Part shown: positions 16,185 to 25,368 of the stretch, piece after piece | Layout: every line of letters starts with the position of its first letter | How positions within the stretch are numbered: the stretch's first letter is position 1 | Assembly: GCF_030867385.1 (NCBI RefSeq) | Contig: NZ_JAPFBJ010000001.1 | Coordinates: 620,001 to 684,000, forward strand | Reading direction: 5' to 3' | Source: Sphingobium sp. DEHP117 | Lineage (GTDB): Bacteria > Pseudomonadota > Alphaproteobacteria > Sphingomonadales > Sphingomonadaceae | DNA: 64,000 nt | Program-made: the position numbers and the translations under genes | The notes under the pieces: model-generated | Told to the model about the DNA's origin: nothing | The model's database searches: none | Seen by the model: only the letters and a program-made list of their open reading frames with translations

Positions 16185-17054
16185 ATGGCAAATTTTCCCG
16201 CTATCGGATTTGATGGGGCAGGCTCGACCAAGAGCCGCGTCACCAACGCCATTGCCCTCGCCAGCCAGCGGACGGGCGTGGATTTCGGCTATCTGCTCGG
16301 CCAGGCGAAGCTGGAGAGCAGCCTAAATCCCACAGCCAAGGCGGGCACATCGTCTGCGACCGGCCTCTACCAGTTCATCGACCAGAGCTGGCTCGGCGTC
16401 ATCAACAAGCACGGGAGCCAATATGGCCTCGGCTGGGCGGCGAACGCCATCGGCCAGACCCCGAGCGGCCAATATTATGTCGCAGACCCGGAGCTGCGTC
16501 AGCAGATACTCGACCTGCGCAACCACCCGGAAACCGCCTCTGTCATGGCCGCTCAGCACGCGGCGGACAACAAGGCGGCGCTGGAGGCGAGGCTGGGGCG
16601 CGAGGCGCAGCCGGTAGACCTTTATCTCGCGCATTTCCTCGGCGTAGGCGGCGCGGGCAAGTTTCTGGAAGTGCATGACCAGAACCCGTGGGCATCTGGT
16701 GCATCGCTGTTTCCTTCAGCGGCGCGGGCGAACCGCAATATCTTCTACGACAAGGCGGGCAATCCGCGCAGCCTTGCCGATATCCGCAACAGCTTTGCCG
16801 CGCGCCTGCAACGCGGCGCGGATGGGGCGCTCGACAGCGGCAATACGGTCGCGCCCTCGGACTGGCTCGCCGCGCGCGGACGCAATGTCGATCTTGCGGA
16901 TGCCTCCGCAGCGCTGGAGGACGAGAACCCCGCCGATTACGCGCGCGAGCAGACGCAGCGCCTGCAAAACTCGATCGCGGCGGAAGACCTGATCCGCCCG
17001 CAGCCGCAGACGGCGCGGCTCGCCTATCTCATGCTCGCCACCCTCGGCCGATAA
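16185..17054 (+). CDS. Transglycosylase SLT-domain protein of the flagellar locus
   Basis: The 289-residue product has an N-terminal lysozyme-like domain: FGYLLGQAKLESSLNPTAKA contains the catalytic-type Glu in KLESS, followed by SSATGLYQFIDQSWLGVI. The C-terminal 120 residues are not recognisable. There is no Sec signal peptide, so it may leave through the flagellar exporter. Because the FlgJ homologue here lacks its muramidase domain, this enzyme is the likely cutter of peptidoglycan for rod passage, like SltF of Rhodobacter. flhA follows after 22 bp. Confidence 0.8.
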   Translation: MANFPAIGFDGAGSTKSRVTNAIALASQRTGVDFGYLLGQAKLESSLNPTAKAGTSSATGLYQFIDQSWLGVINKHGSQYGLGWAANAIGQTPSGQYYVADPELRQQILDLRNHPETASVMAAQHAADNKAALEARLGREAQPVDLYLAHFLGVGGAGKFLEVHDQNPWASGASLFPSAARANRNIFYDKAGNPRSLADIRNSFAARLQRGADGALDSGNTVAPSDWLAARGRNVDLADASAALEDENPADYAREQTQRLQNSIAAEDLIRPQPQTARLAYLMLATLGR

Positions 17055-17076
17055 CGCAAAAAGGTAATTACGGCTC

Positions 17077-19206
17077 ATGACACGCAGCGAAGTGAACGGC
17101 AAAGTCTGGGTGCAGGCGGCGAGGGGGGCGGTGCTCCCCATAGCGACGCTGTTGCTGGTGATGTTCATGGTGGTGCCGGTGCCCGCCTTCATTCTCGACG
17201 TCGGGTTCATCGGCAATATCGTGATCTCGCTCGCGGTGCTGATGGTGGCGCTGAATGCCGCCAAACCGCTTGATTTTTCAAGCTTTCCCACCGTGCTGCT
17301 GTTCGCCACGTTGATGCGGCTTGCCCTGAACGTTGCGTCCACGCGCGTGGTGCTGGTTGACGGGCATACCGGCGCGGACGCGGCTGGCCATGTGATCGAG
17401 GCATTCGGCCATTTCCTGATCGGCGGCGACTATGTCGTCGGTCTGTTCGTGTTCGCGATCTTGATGATCATTAACCTTGTCGTCATCACCAAGGGCGCGG
17501 GCCGCGTGTCCGAGGTGTCTGCCCGCTTCACGCTGGATGCGTTGCCGGGCAAGCAGATGGCGATCGACGCGGACCTGAACGCAGGGTTGTTGACGCCGGA
17601 AGAGGCCAAGGCGCGCCGCGCCGAAGTCGCCACCGAGGCGGACTTCTACGGCTCGATGGACGGTGCCAGCAAGTTCGTGAAGGGCGATGCCATTGCGGGC
17701 GTGCTCATCCTCGTCATCAATATCGTCGGCGGCATCATATTGGGCATGGTGAGCCACGGGCTTTCCATCTCCGAAGCGGCGCAGACCTATATCATCCTTG
17801 CCATTGGCGACGCGCTGGTCGCGCAGATCCCGGCGCTGTTGCTCTCGATCGCGGCGGCAAGCATCGTCACCCGCGTCAACAGCGAGCATGACCTTTCGGG
17901 CCAGATCGCCAGCCAGTTCGGCAGCGCGAGGGCATGGACTCCGGTTGCCGCCATCCTCGGAATACTGGGCGTGCTGCCCGGAATGCCCCACTTCATGATC
18001 CTCTCCGCCGCCGGGGGGGCAGGCTATGTCGCTTGGCGCCTGAAGCAGAAGGCGAAGGAAGTCGCCGCCGCGCCTCCGCCCGCGCCGGAGCCTGAAAACC
18101 CCGCCAACATCGAGTGGGAAGATGTGTCCGAAGGTGCGGTGCTGGGCCTTGAGATCGGTTACGGCCTCATCGGCCTCGTCGACGATCGCAAGGGCGCGCC
18201 CCTGATGGGCCGCATCACCGGCATCCGCAAGCAGCTGTCCAAGGAGCTTGGCTTCGTCGTGCCGATGGTGCGGGTGAAAGACAATCTGGCGCTGGAGCCG
18301 AACAGCTATCGCATCAGCATCGGCGGCGTGATCGTGGGCGAGGATGAGATATTCCCGGACGATCTGCTGGCGCTCGATAGCGGGGCGCTGGAATCCACCG
18401 TGCCGGGCCGGGCGGCCAAAGACCCGACCTTTGGCCTCGATGCCGTGTGGATTACGCAGGACAAGCGCAGCGAGGCGGTGGTGGCGGGTTATACCGTCGT
18501 CGATCCTTCGACCGTGGTTGCAACCCACATGAACCAGCTCATCGCGATGAACGCGGCCGAGATGTTCGGCATGGACGAGGCGCGCAAGCTGCTCGATGCG
18601 CTGAAGGAAAACGCGCCGCAGCTCGTCGATGGGCTGACGCCCGCGTTGCTGAGCCTGGGGCAGGTAGCGGCTTTGTGCCGCGCGCTGCTCGCCGAAGGTA
18701 TCCCCCTGAAGGATTTCCGCCGCATCTGCGAGGCAATGGTCGCGGCCTACAAGCCCGAGATGAGCCACGAGCAACTGGTGGAGGCGGTGCGCCAGCGCAT
18801 TGGCTCGCTCATCATCCAGACGCTCGTGCCGGTGAAGATGCCGCTGCCCGTCATTACGCTCGACGGCGAGCTGGAAGGCTTGCTCGCGCAGGCGATGCGC
18901 GTGGCGGGAGACGCCAAGCATCCGATCGAGCCCGCCCTGAGCGAACGAATCACCGACGCGGTGGTCAATGCCGCGCGGCCGCTGATGGCCGAGGCGCGCA
19001 ACTTCGCCATCGTCACCTCGCCGGTGGCACGCGCGGCGCTCGCCCGTTTGTTCAAGCCGCATCTGCCCGAAACGCCGGTGCTCTCGTTCCTCGAGATTCC
19101 GGACGGCAAGCCGGTCGAGGTGTTCGCGGTCGTCGGTGGTGCGGAAAAGCCACGGCACGATCCGGTGCCCGGCGCGCCGGGAATCTTGCGTGAAAGAATT
19201 GCCTAA
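17077..19206 (+). CDS. flhA: Flagellar type III export gate protein FlhA
   Basis: FlhA is the main export gate component. The 709-residue product has eight membrane helices in the first 330 residues, including the FHIPEP-family signature region (PKQMAIDADLN-type, here GKQMAIDADLNAGLLTPEEA) and MDGASKFVKGDAIAG, then a cytoplasmic domain with EIGYGLIGLVD and a C-terminal domain. Length is typical. It is the only export-gate gene in the window; flhB and the fli genes must lie elsewhere. Confidence 0.97.
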   Translation: MTRSEVNGKVWVQAARGAVLPIATLLLVMFMVVPVPAFILDVGFIGNIVISLAVLMVALNAAKPLDFSSFPTVLLFATLMRLALNVASTRVVLVDGHTGADAAGHVIEAFGHFLIGGDYVVGLFVFAILMIINLVVITKGAGRVSEVSARFTLDALPGKQMAIDADLNAGLLTPEEAKARRAEVATEADFYGSMDGASKFVKGDAIAGVLILVINIVGGIILGMVSHGLSISEAAQTYIILAIGDALVAQIPALLLSIAAASIVTRVNSEHDLSGQIASQFGSARAWTPVAAILGILGVLPGMPHFMILSAAGGAGYVAWRLKQKAKEVAAAPPPAPEPENPANIEWEDVSEGAVLGLEIGYGLIGLVDDRKGAPLMGRITGIRKQLSKELGFVVPMVRVKDNLALEPNSYRISIGGVIVGEDEIFPDDLLALDSGALESTVPGRAAKDPTFGLDAVWITQDKRSEAVVAGYTVVDPSTVVATHMNQLIAMNAAEMFGMDEARKLLDALKENAPQLVDGLTPALLSLGQVAALCRALLAEGIPLKDFRRICEAMVAAYKPEMSHEQLVEAVRQRIGSLIIQTLVPVKMPLPVITLDGELEGLLAQAMRVAGDAKHPIEPALSERITDAVVNAARPLMAEARNFAIVTSPVARAALARLFKPHLPETPVLSFLEIPDGKPVEVFAVVGGAEKPRHDPVPGAPGILRERIA

Positions 19207-19256
19207 CCTTTTGTGTGTAAAACTGTTCTCAGGGATCGCGGGGACGATAAGCGCCT

Positions 19257-19997
19257 ATGTATGTTAACAGGATCGGAGCGGACGGAGAGGCGCTGACCTA
19301 TGGCCGCAAAGCCGGGGTGCAAAGCCCCGAGCGGCTGGCCCGTCAGTATATGCCGCTCGTCCGCAAGATCGCCTGGCATGTCCATGGCCGCGTTTCCAAC
19401 GCCATCGAGATAGAAGATTTGCTCCAGATTGGCATGGTCGCGCTGGTCGAGGCCGCCAATGGCTATGAGGATCGCGGCTTCGGCTTTGCTACCTATGCGC
19501 AGATGCGCATCCGTGGGTCGATGATCGACCATCTGCGCCGCCACGCCACGCTCTGCCGCTCCGGCATGGCCAAGCGCAAGGAACTCGCGGCTGTCCGCGC
19601 CCGGCTGGAACAGAAGCTGGGCCGCGTGCCGCTGGAGGCGGAAATGTCCGCCGAGATGGGGCTTGCCCCTGCTGAATATCGTGAGCTGGCCGATGCCGCC
19701 GAGTTCGTGCAGGAACACAGCATCGACGAGGTCTATTCCGATCAGTCGATGTGGTTCGCCGATGTCGAGGACCGTGTCGACGATGTGATGGAGCGGGAGT
19801 CGCTCAAAAAGGCACTCGGTGCCTGCATCGGCAAGCTGCCCGAGCGCGAAGCCATGGTATTGCAGCTCTATTTCGTCGAGGAGATGAACCTTGAGGAAAT
19901 CGGCGCGACGCTGGACATCGGCGCCGCGCGCGTTTGCCAGATCAAGAAGGCGGCGCTGGACAAGCTGCGCGCGTTGCTGAAAGATTGGGTTTCCTGA
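19257..19997 (+). CDS. fliA: RNA polymerase sigma-28 factor FliA
   Basis: FliA directs RNA polymerase to late flagellar genes. The 246-residue product has region 2 (HGRVSNAIEIEDLLQIGMVA, FGFATYAQMRIRGSMIDHLR), region 3 (AAVRARLEQKLGRVPLEAEM) and region 4 (LPEREAMVLQLYFVEEMNL, IGAARVCQIKKAALDKLRA). It follows flhA by 50 bp and is antagonised by FlgM encoded upstream. ATG 19257 gives a standard N-terminus. Confidence 0.94.
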   Translation: MYVNRIGADGEALTYGRKAGVQSPERLARQYMPLVRKIAWHVHGRVSNAIEIEDLLQIGMVALVEAANGYEDRGFGFATYAQMRIRGSMIDHLRRHATLCRSGMAKRKELAAVRARLEQKLGRVPLEAEMSAEMGLAPAEYRELADAAEFVQEHSIDEVYSDQSMWFADVEDRVDDVMERESLKKALGACIGKLPEREAMVLQLYFVEEMNLEEIGATLDIGAARVCQIKKAALDKLRALLKDWVS

Positions 19998-20014
19998 CCT
20001 GATCGGGAATACCA

Positions 20015-20692
20015 ATGGCAAAACGCACCGTCTCGAAAACCACTGCGCGCACTATCTTCATCGGCACGATGGCCGGTGCGATCCTGCTCGTGGTGGCTGT
20101 AGCGGGCAGCGGGCTGCTTCGCGGGCGGGGAGGGGCTGAGCCGGCCAGCGGACCAGCTGCAACCGCTCCGCCGCCACAAGCACCTGCGCCGAAGCCAGCG
20201 CAGCCGGCAGCACCGAAGGCTTCCCCCGCAGCGCAATCGCCGTTCACCGTCAAGCGCGTGCTTGATATCAGGGAGCCGCTCGATCATGGCGACTGGGTGT
20301 GGGACGATGCTGGCGTGCCCTCCGGCCCGATGGTCGTCACTATCGACATGCAGGCGCAGACGCTGTCCGTCTTTCGTGGCGGCTACGAGATCGGCGTTGC
20401 CGTCATCCTCTATGGCGCGACCGACAAACCGACGCCGGTTGGCAGCTATCCGATCATGGAGAAGGACATAGACCATGTCTCCAACATCTACGACAATGCG
20501 CCCATGCCCTACGGCCTGCGCCTCACCAACGACGGCGTGTTCATTCATGCCAGCGATGTCAAATGGGGCAATGCGACGCACGGATGCATCGGAGTGCCCA
20601 AGCCCTTTGCCAAGCGGCTGTTCGCCGCCGTGAAAGTCGGCGATCCCGTCGTTATCACCAACGGCAAGAAGATGGACCTGAGCCACCTTTGA
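20015..20692 (+). CDS. L,D-transpeptidase (YkuD domain)
   Basis: The 225-residue product has an N-terminal membrane anchor (about 14-35), a Pro/Ala-rich linker (40-75), and a YkuD domain with the catalytic motif FIHASDVKWGNATHGCIGVP, nucleophile C191. Such enzymes form 3-3 crosslinks in peptidoglycan or attach proteins to it. It follows fliA after 17 bp on the same strand, so it may be co-expressed with flagellar genes, but a flagellar role is only inferred from position. Confidence 0.88.
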   Translation: MAKRTVSKTTARTIFIGTMAGAILLVVAVAGSGLLRGRGGAEPASGPAATAPPPQAPAPKPAQPAAPKASPAAQSPFTVKRVLDIREPLDHGDWVWDDAGVPSGPMVVTIDMQAQTLSVFRGGYEIGVAVILYGATDKPTPVGSYPIMEKDIDHVSNIYDNAPMPYGLRLTNDGVFIHASDVKWGNATHGCIGVPKPFAKRLFAAVKVGDPVVITNGKKMDLSHL

Positions 20693-20816
20693 GAGCGAGG
20701 GGCTTTGCGGCTACCGATCGGCCCGGTTTCGTTTGACAGCTCAGGGTCGGAAGTGACATAGGCCCGCACATGGCGAGCGCCCCGCGCCGCCAGCGCTGCG
20801 ATTGATGACACGCAGA

Positions 20817-20896
<80 letters not shown>

Positions 20897-20920
20897 TTCA
20901 GCGTTTCAGAAACAGCGCCC

Positions 20921-21670
20921 TTATTGCCCGCGGCCGCCGCCGCGATCGAAGTGTCCAAGCCCGTGATCGGTGCGGCACAGCCGATCCCACAGGCGGAAAT
21001 AGAGGCCATAATTGCAGCGATAGCTGTCGTGGTGAAGCTGGTGGTGGGTCGCGGTGATCAGCCAGCGACCGGCCCGGCCGTGGACAAGGCGGGTGGGGAA
21101 CAGCTCCCAGCCCATGTGGTTGGTCACGCCCATCAGTGTCATCGTCACAAGCACCGCGAGCACGACGCCGATATGCAGCGGTATCACGAACACCAGCGCC
21201 GGGATGACGAACGCTCCGGTCAGCGCTTCTCCGGGGTGAAAGCTCATGGCGGCCCATGCTGTCGGCGGTCTGCTGGCGTGATGGACGGCGTGCAGCGCGC
21301 GGAAAATCGCGGGGCGATGCATCAGGCGGTGGGTCCAGTAAAACCAGCTGTCGTGGATCAGCAGGCAGAGCAGGAAAGACACCGGCATCCACCAAAGCGG
21401 ATAGGCCGTTGCGTCCTGGTAAATCAGGGTCCAGCCTCGCTCGTGCCAGCCCCATGCGACAATACCGGCGGGCAGGCCATATATGGCCGCGCTGAGCAGG
21501 GACCAGCCGATTTCCCGGCGTATCTGAGCGCCGAGCCCTGCATGCAGCCCGGGGCGCAGGCGCTCACCCCACAAGGCGAACAGGCCGCTGGTGACCAGAT
21601 AGCGGACTGCGACGATGATAATCATCACCAGGCTTGACGCTGCCATCGCGATCAGTGCGGGTTGAGACAT
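20921..21670 (-). CDS. Sterol desaturase / fatty acid hydroxylase family protein
   Basis: The 249-residue integral membrane protein has the family's di-iron histidine clusters: HDSWFYWTHRLMHR, HAVHHAS and TATHHQLHHD. Helices flank these motifs. Such enzymes hydroxylate or desaturate lipids or carotenoids; the substrate cannot be told. It stands alone between tRNA-Pro and a LysR gene that is transcribed in the same direction 26 bp upstream, so the LysR protein may control it. Confidence 0.85.
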   Translation of the reverse strand: MSQPALIAMAASSLVMIIIVAVRYLVTSGLFALWGERLRPGLHAGLGAQIRREIGWSLLSAAIYGLPAGIVAWGWHERGWTLIYQDATAYPLWWMPVSFLLCLLIHDSWFYWTHRLMHRPAIFRALHAVHHASRPPTAWAAMSFHPGEALTGAFVIPALVFVIPLHIGVVLAVLVTMTLMGVTNHMGWELFPTRLVHGRAGRWLITATHHQLHHDSYRCNYGLYFRLWDRLCRTDHGLGHFDRGGGRGQ

Positions 21671-21696
21671 GCAGGGGGTTTATCAGCGCGCGCAGG

Positions 21697-22620
21697 CTAA
21701 AGCGAGCGGGCAAGCGATGACCCGATCCCTTCCGCATCGCTGGCCGATGCTTTCGGCGCTTGCGCGACGATCCCGTCCAGCCACTCAATGAAGGCCTGAA
21801 CGCGCGGTTGCCCCGCCACATCGCGATGCACGGCAAGCCAGAAGGCGCGGCGGATCGATATGTCCGGCCGGATCGGCGTCAGCCGATCGTCCCGGCCCGC
21901 CATGAAGTGAGGCAGAACGCCAATGCCCGCGCCGCCGGCGATCAGCTCTTGCTGCGCCACGATGCTCGTCGAGCGCACCGAGGCTTCCAGGCCGCTTTCG
22001 ATCTCGTCGAGATAGCGCAGCTCGGGCGCGTAGATGAAGTCCGGCACATAGCCCACGAACGGGATGCCGCATTCACGCAGGCTGCGCTGGCCCAGAGCGA
22101 GTGTCCAATCGTCGCGCTGGCTGGGGGCGTATAGTCCCAGCCCATAGTCGATGAGCTTGCGCACCTTCAGCAGCCCGCGCCGTGGTCGCGTTAGCAGAAT
22201 CGCAAGGTCGGCTTCGCGCTTGGAGGGATTGAGAAACCCGCTCGATGCCACAAGATCAATGTCCAGCTGGGGATGCGCGCTCGAAAACTCGGCCAGGCGC
22301 GGTGCGATGAAACGGGCGCCGAAGCCCTCGGAAACGCTGACGCGCAGCTGCCCGGACAGGGTCTTTCGGCTCGCGCTTGCCAGTTCGATGCGGCTGGCAA
22401 CCGCTTCCATCTCCTGAGCGTGCGAAAACAGCGAGCGCCCGTGGTTCGTCAGCACGAAACCCTCGTGGGTCCGCTCAAACAACGCCTGTTGCAGCACCCG
22501 CTCCAGCGCGCTGACCCGGCGGCTCACCGTCGTGGGGTCCATCTTGAGCGCGCGCCCGGCGGCAATCAGATTGCCATGGCGGGCGACGTTCAGGAAAATT
22601 CGCAACTCGTTCCAGTTCAT
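21697..22620 (-). CDS. LysR-family transcriptional regulator
   Basis: The 307-residue product has a winged helix-turn-helix at the N-terminus (MNWNELRIFLNVARHGNLIA, GRALKMDPTTVSRRVSALER) and a LysR substrate-binding domain from about residue 90. It is divergent from the valine-catabolic operon starting at 22717, and upstream of the hydroxylase gene on its own strand. Either could be its target; divergent organisation favours mmsA. Effector unknown. Confidence 0.9.
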   Translation of the reverse strand: MNWNELRIFLNVARHGNLIAAGRALKMDPTTVSRRVSALERVLQQALFERTHEGFVLTNHGRSLFSHAQEMEAVASRIELASASRKTLSGQLRVSVSEGFGARFIAPRLAEFSSAHPQLDIDLVASSGFLNPSKREADLAILLTRPRRGLLKVRKLIDYGLGLYAPSQRDDWTLALGQRSLRECGIPFVGYVPDFIYAPELRYLDEIESGLEASVRSTSIVAQQELIAGGAGIGVLPHFMAGRDDRLTPIRPDISIRRAFWLAVHRDVAGQPRVQAFIEWLDGIVAQAPKASASDAEGIGSSLARSL

Positions 22621-22634
22621 GGTACTGCATTTAT

Positions 22635-22649
22635 GCAGTTCGAAGCTGC
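22635..22649. promoter_or_regulatory. Candidate operator between lysR and mmsA
   Basis: GCAGTTCGAAGCTGC is an imperfect dyad with arms GCAG/CTGC around TTCGAA, placed 15 bp upstream of the LysR start in the divergent intergenic region. LysR proteins usually bind such interrupted dyads. No other support. Confidence 0.3.
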
Positions 22650-22716
22650 GAGTCTATCCGTTGAGTTACACGGAAAGCCCCATATGATGCCGCATCATTT
22701 TTCGAGAGGTGCTCCC

Positions 22717-24213
22717 GTGAGGCAAACAGATCATTTCATCGTCGGCGGACCGGCCGGCGAGGCCAGCCGCTTCGGCGATATCTTTGACCCCAATAGCGGC
22801 GCGGTGCAGGGCCGCGTCGCGCTCGGCGATGCGGCGGTGCTCGATCGCGCGGTTGCGGCGGCGCAGGCCGCGCAGCCCGGCTGGGCCGCCACCAACCCCC
22901 AGCGCCGCGCCCGCGTGATGTTCGAGTTCAAGCGGCTGGTCGAGGCCAATATGGACGAGCTGGCGCATATGCTCAGCTCCGAGCATGGCAAGGTCATCGC
23001 GGACAGCAAGGGTGATATCCAGCGCGGACTGGAAGTGATCGAGTTCTGCTGCGGCATTCCCCATGTGCTCAAGGGTGAATATACGCAGGGCGCGGGGCCG
23101 GGGATCGACGTCTATTCGATGCGCCAGCCGATCGGCATCGGTGCGGGCATTACACCGTTCAACTTCCCGGCGATGATCCCGTTGTGGATGTCCGGCGTTG
23201 CGATCGCGGTCGGTAATGCGTTCATCATCAAGCCGTCCGAGCGCGATCCCTCCGTACCCGTGCGTCTGGCGGAGCTGTTCATCGAAGCCGGGCTGCCCGA
23301 GGGTATCTGTCAGGTCGTCCATGGCGACAAGGAGATGGTCGATGCCATCCTCGACCATCCGGCCATCGGCGCGGTGAGCTTCGTCGGCTCGTCAGACATC
23401 GCGCATTATGTCTACAACCGCGGTGTCGCGAACGGCAAGCGGGTGCAGGCGATGGGCGGCGCGAAGAATCATGGCATCGTCATGCCCGATGCCGATCTCG
23501 ATCAGGTTGTGAATGACCTGACCGGTGCGGCCTTCGGCTCCGCTGGTGAGCGCTGCATGGCGCTGCCCGTGGTTGTGCCGGTGGGCGATGCCACGGCAGA
23601 AGCGCTGAAGGCCAAGCTGATCCCGGCGATCGAAAAGCTGAAAGTCGGCGTCTCGACCGATCCTGATGCGCATTACGGCCCGGTCGTTACCGCCGCGCAC
23701 AAGGCGAAGGTGGAAGGCTGGATCCAGACCTGCATCGACGAGGGTGCGGAGCTGGTCGTCGATGGCCGCGGCTTCACGCTTCAAGGGCATGAGAACGGTT
23801 TCTTCGTCGGCCCGACGCTGTTCGATCATGTCACCACCGACATGCAGAGCTACAAGGAGGAGATCTTCGGCCCGGTGCTTCAGATGGTGCGCGCAGCCGA
23901 TTTCGAGACCGCGCTCTCGCTGCCCACCAAGCACCAATATGGCAATGGTGTCGCGATCTTCACCCGCAACGGCCACGCCGCACGCGAATTCGCCGCGCGG
24001 GTCAACGTCGGCATGGTCGGCGTCAACGTGCCGATCCCGGTGCCAGTCGCCTATCACACGTTCGGCGGGTGGAAGCGCTCGGCGTTCGGAGACACAAACC
24101 AGCACGGCATGGAAGGCGTGAAGTTCTGGACCAAGGTCAAGACCGTGACGGCGCGCTGGCCGGATGGATCGCTCGACGGCGGAAATGCCTTCGTCATCCC
24201 GACCATGGGGTGA
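22717..24213 (+). CDS. mmsA: Methylmalonate-semialdehyde dehydrogenase (CoA-acylating)
   Basis: The enzyme converts methylmalonate semialdehyde plus CoA to propionyl-CoA in valine degradation. The 498-residue product is of typical size, with the NAD-binding ITPFNFPAMIPLWM region, the glycine motif VGSSDIAHYVY and the catalytic cysteine C280 in GSAGERCMALPV. GTG 22717 was chosen over ATG 22684 because GAGAGG lies 8 nt upstream and the protein then begins MRQTDHFIVGG as family members do. It heads an operon with the next three genes. Confidence 0.94.
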   Translation: MRQTDHFIVGGPAGEASRFGDIFDPNSGAVQGRVALGDAAVLDRAVAAAQAAQPGWAATNPQRRARVMFEFKRLVEANMDELAHMLSSEHGKVIADSKGDIQRGLEVIEFCCGIPHVLKGEYTQGAGPGIDVYSMRQPIGIGAGITPFNFPAMIPLWMSGVAIAVGNAFIIKPSERDPSVPVRLAELFIEAGLPEGICQVVHGDKEMVDAILDHPAIGAVSFVGSSDIAHYVYNRGVANGKRVQAMGGAKNHGIVMPDADLDQVVNDLTGAAFGSAGERCMALPVVVPVGDATAEALKAKLIPAIEKLKVGVSTDPDAHYGPVVTAAHKAKVEGWIQTCIDEGAELVVDGRGFTLQGHENGFFVGPTLFDHVTTDMQSYKEEIFGPVLQMVRAADFETALSLPTKHQYGNGVAIFTRNGHAAREFAARVNVGMVGVNVPIPVPVAYHTFGGWKRSAFGDTNQHGMEGVKFWTKVKTVTARWPDGSLDGGNAFVIPTMG

Positions 24214-24225
24214 TAGGCTGACCCT

Positions 24226-25368
24226 ATGAGCCAGTTTGACCTCACCGACGACCAGCGCGCCATCCAGGATATGGCGCAGCGCTTCACCGCCGACGCCATC
24301 ACCCCCTTTGCAGGGGAGTGGGACGAAAAGCACCATTTCCCGCGCGATGTGGTGAAGGCGGCGGCAGAGCTGGGCTTCGCCGGCATTTATGTGAGCGAGG
24401 AAGGCGGCGGCATTGGGCTGGGGCGGCTGGAAAGCGCGCTGATCATGGAGGCGATGGCCTATGGCTGCCCCTCCACCTCTGCGTTCATTTCTATCCACAA
24501 CATGGCCGCGTGGATGATCGACCGCTTCGGTGGTGCGGCTGTGAAGGAAAAATATCTGCCCGCGCTGGTCTCCGCCGATCTGCTGGCAAGCTATTGCCTC
24601 ACGGAGGCGGGCGCAGGCTCTGACGCGGCCAGCCTCAAGACCAAGGCGGTGCGCGAAGGTGACTATTATGTCGTCACCGGCTCCAAGCAGTTTATCTCCG
24701 GCGGCGGTGAAAACGACCTCTACGTCACGATGGTGCGCACAGGCGAAGACGGGCCCAAAGGCATCAGTTGCCTCGTGATCGAAAAGGACATGCCGGGCGT
24801 CAGTTTCGGCGCGCAAGAGCGCAAGCTGGGCTGGCATTCACAGCCCACGGCGCAGGTCAATTTCGACGGTGTGCGCGTGCCGATAGGCAATCTGGTCGGT
24901 GTGGAAGGGCAGGGCTTTTCCATCGCGATGGCGGGCCTGGATGGCGGGCGGCTCAACATCGGTGCCTGCTCGCTGGGCGGGGCGCAGCGATGCCTTGACG
25001 AGGCTGTGCGCTACACGAAAGACCGCAAGCAGTTCGGCCAGACGATCGCGGATTTCCAGAACACGCAGTTCACGCTGGCGGACATGGCGACGGAGCTGGA
25101 GGCCGCCCGCGCGCTGTTATATCTGGCCGCCGTCAAGGTGACGGAGGGCGCGGCCGACAAGACCCGCTTCGCCGCGATGGCCAAGCGTTTCGCGACGGAC
25201 ACAGGCAGCAGTGTGGTTGACCGCGCGCTGCAGCTGCATGGCGGCTATGGCTATCTGATGGACTATCCGATCGAGCGGATCTGGCGGGATTTGCGCGTCC
25301 ACCGCATCCTTGAAGGGACCAACGAGGTCATGAAGCTGATCGTCGGCAGGGAGATGGTGCGGCAATGA
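24226..25368 (+). CDS. Acyl-CoA dehydrogenase, probably isobutyryl-CoA dehydrogenase
   Basis: This flavoenzyme would oxidise isobutyryl-CoA to methacrylyl-CoA. The 380-residue product has CLTEAGAGSDAASLKTKAV, KQFGQTIADFQNTQFTLADM and the C-terminal RILEGTNEVMK with the catalytic Glu at about E363. Substrate assignment follows from its place between mmsA and the 3-hydroxyisobutyryl-CoA hydrolase gene, which it overlaps by 4 bp. By family alone it could act on other short branched acyl-CoAs. Confidence 0.9.
   Translation: MSQFDLTDDQRAIQDMAQRFTADAITPFAGEWDEKHHFPRDVVKAAAELGFAGIYVSEEGGGIGLGRLESALIMEAMAYGCPSTSAFISIHNMAAWMIDRFGGAAVKEKYLPALVSADLLASYCLTEAGAGSDAASLKTKAVREGDYYVVTGSKQFISGGGENDLYVTMVRTGEDGPKGISCLVIEKDMPGVSFGAQERKLGWHSQPTAQVNFDGVRVPIGNLVGVEGQGFSIAMAGLDGGRLNIGACSLGGAQRCLDEAVRYTKDRKQFGQTIADFQNTQFTLADMATELEAARALLYLAAVKVTEGAADKTRFAAMAKRFATDTGSSVVDRALQLHGGYGYLMDYPIERIWRDLRVHRILEGTNEVMKLIVGREMVRQ

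Noticed and set aside
17278-19158. A 626-codon open frame on the minus strand
   Set aside because: It is antisense to flhA, whose protein signatures are clear. Its composition (His/Arg/Ala-rich) is what GC-rich reverse frames give.
22273-22716. Extension of mmsA by 148 codons
   Set aside because: It overlaps the divergent LysR gene and lacks similarity to the aldehyde dehydrogenase N-terminus; GTG 22717 has a good Shine-Dalgarno.
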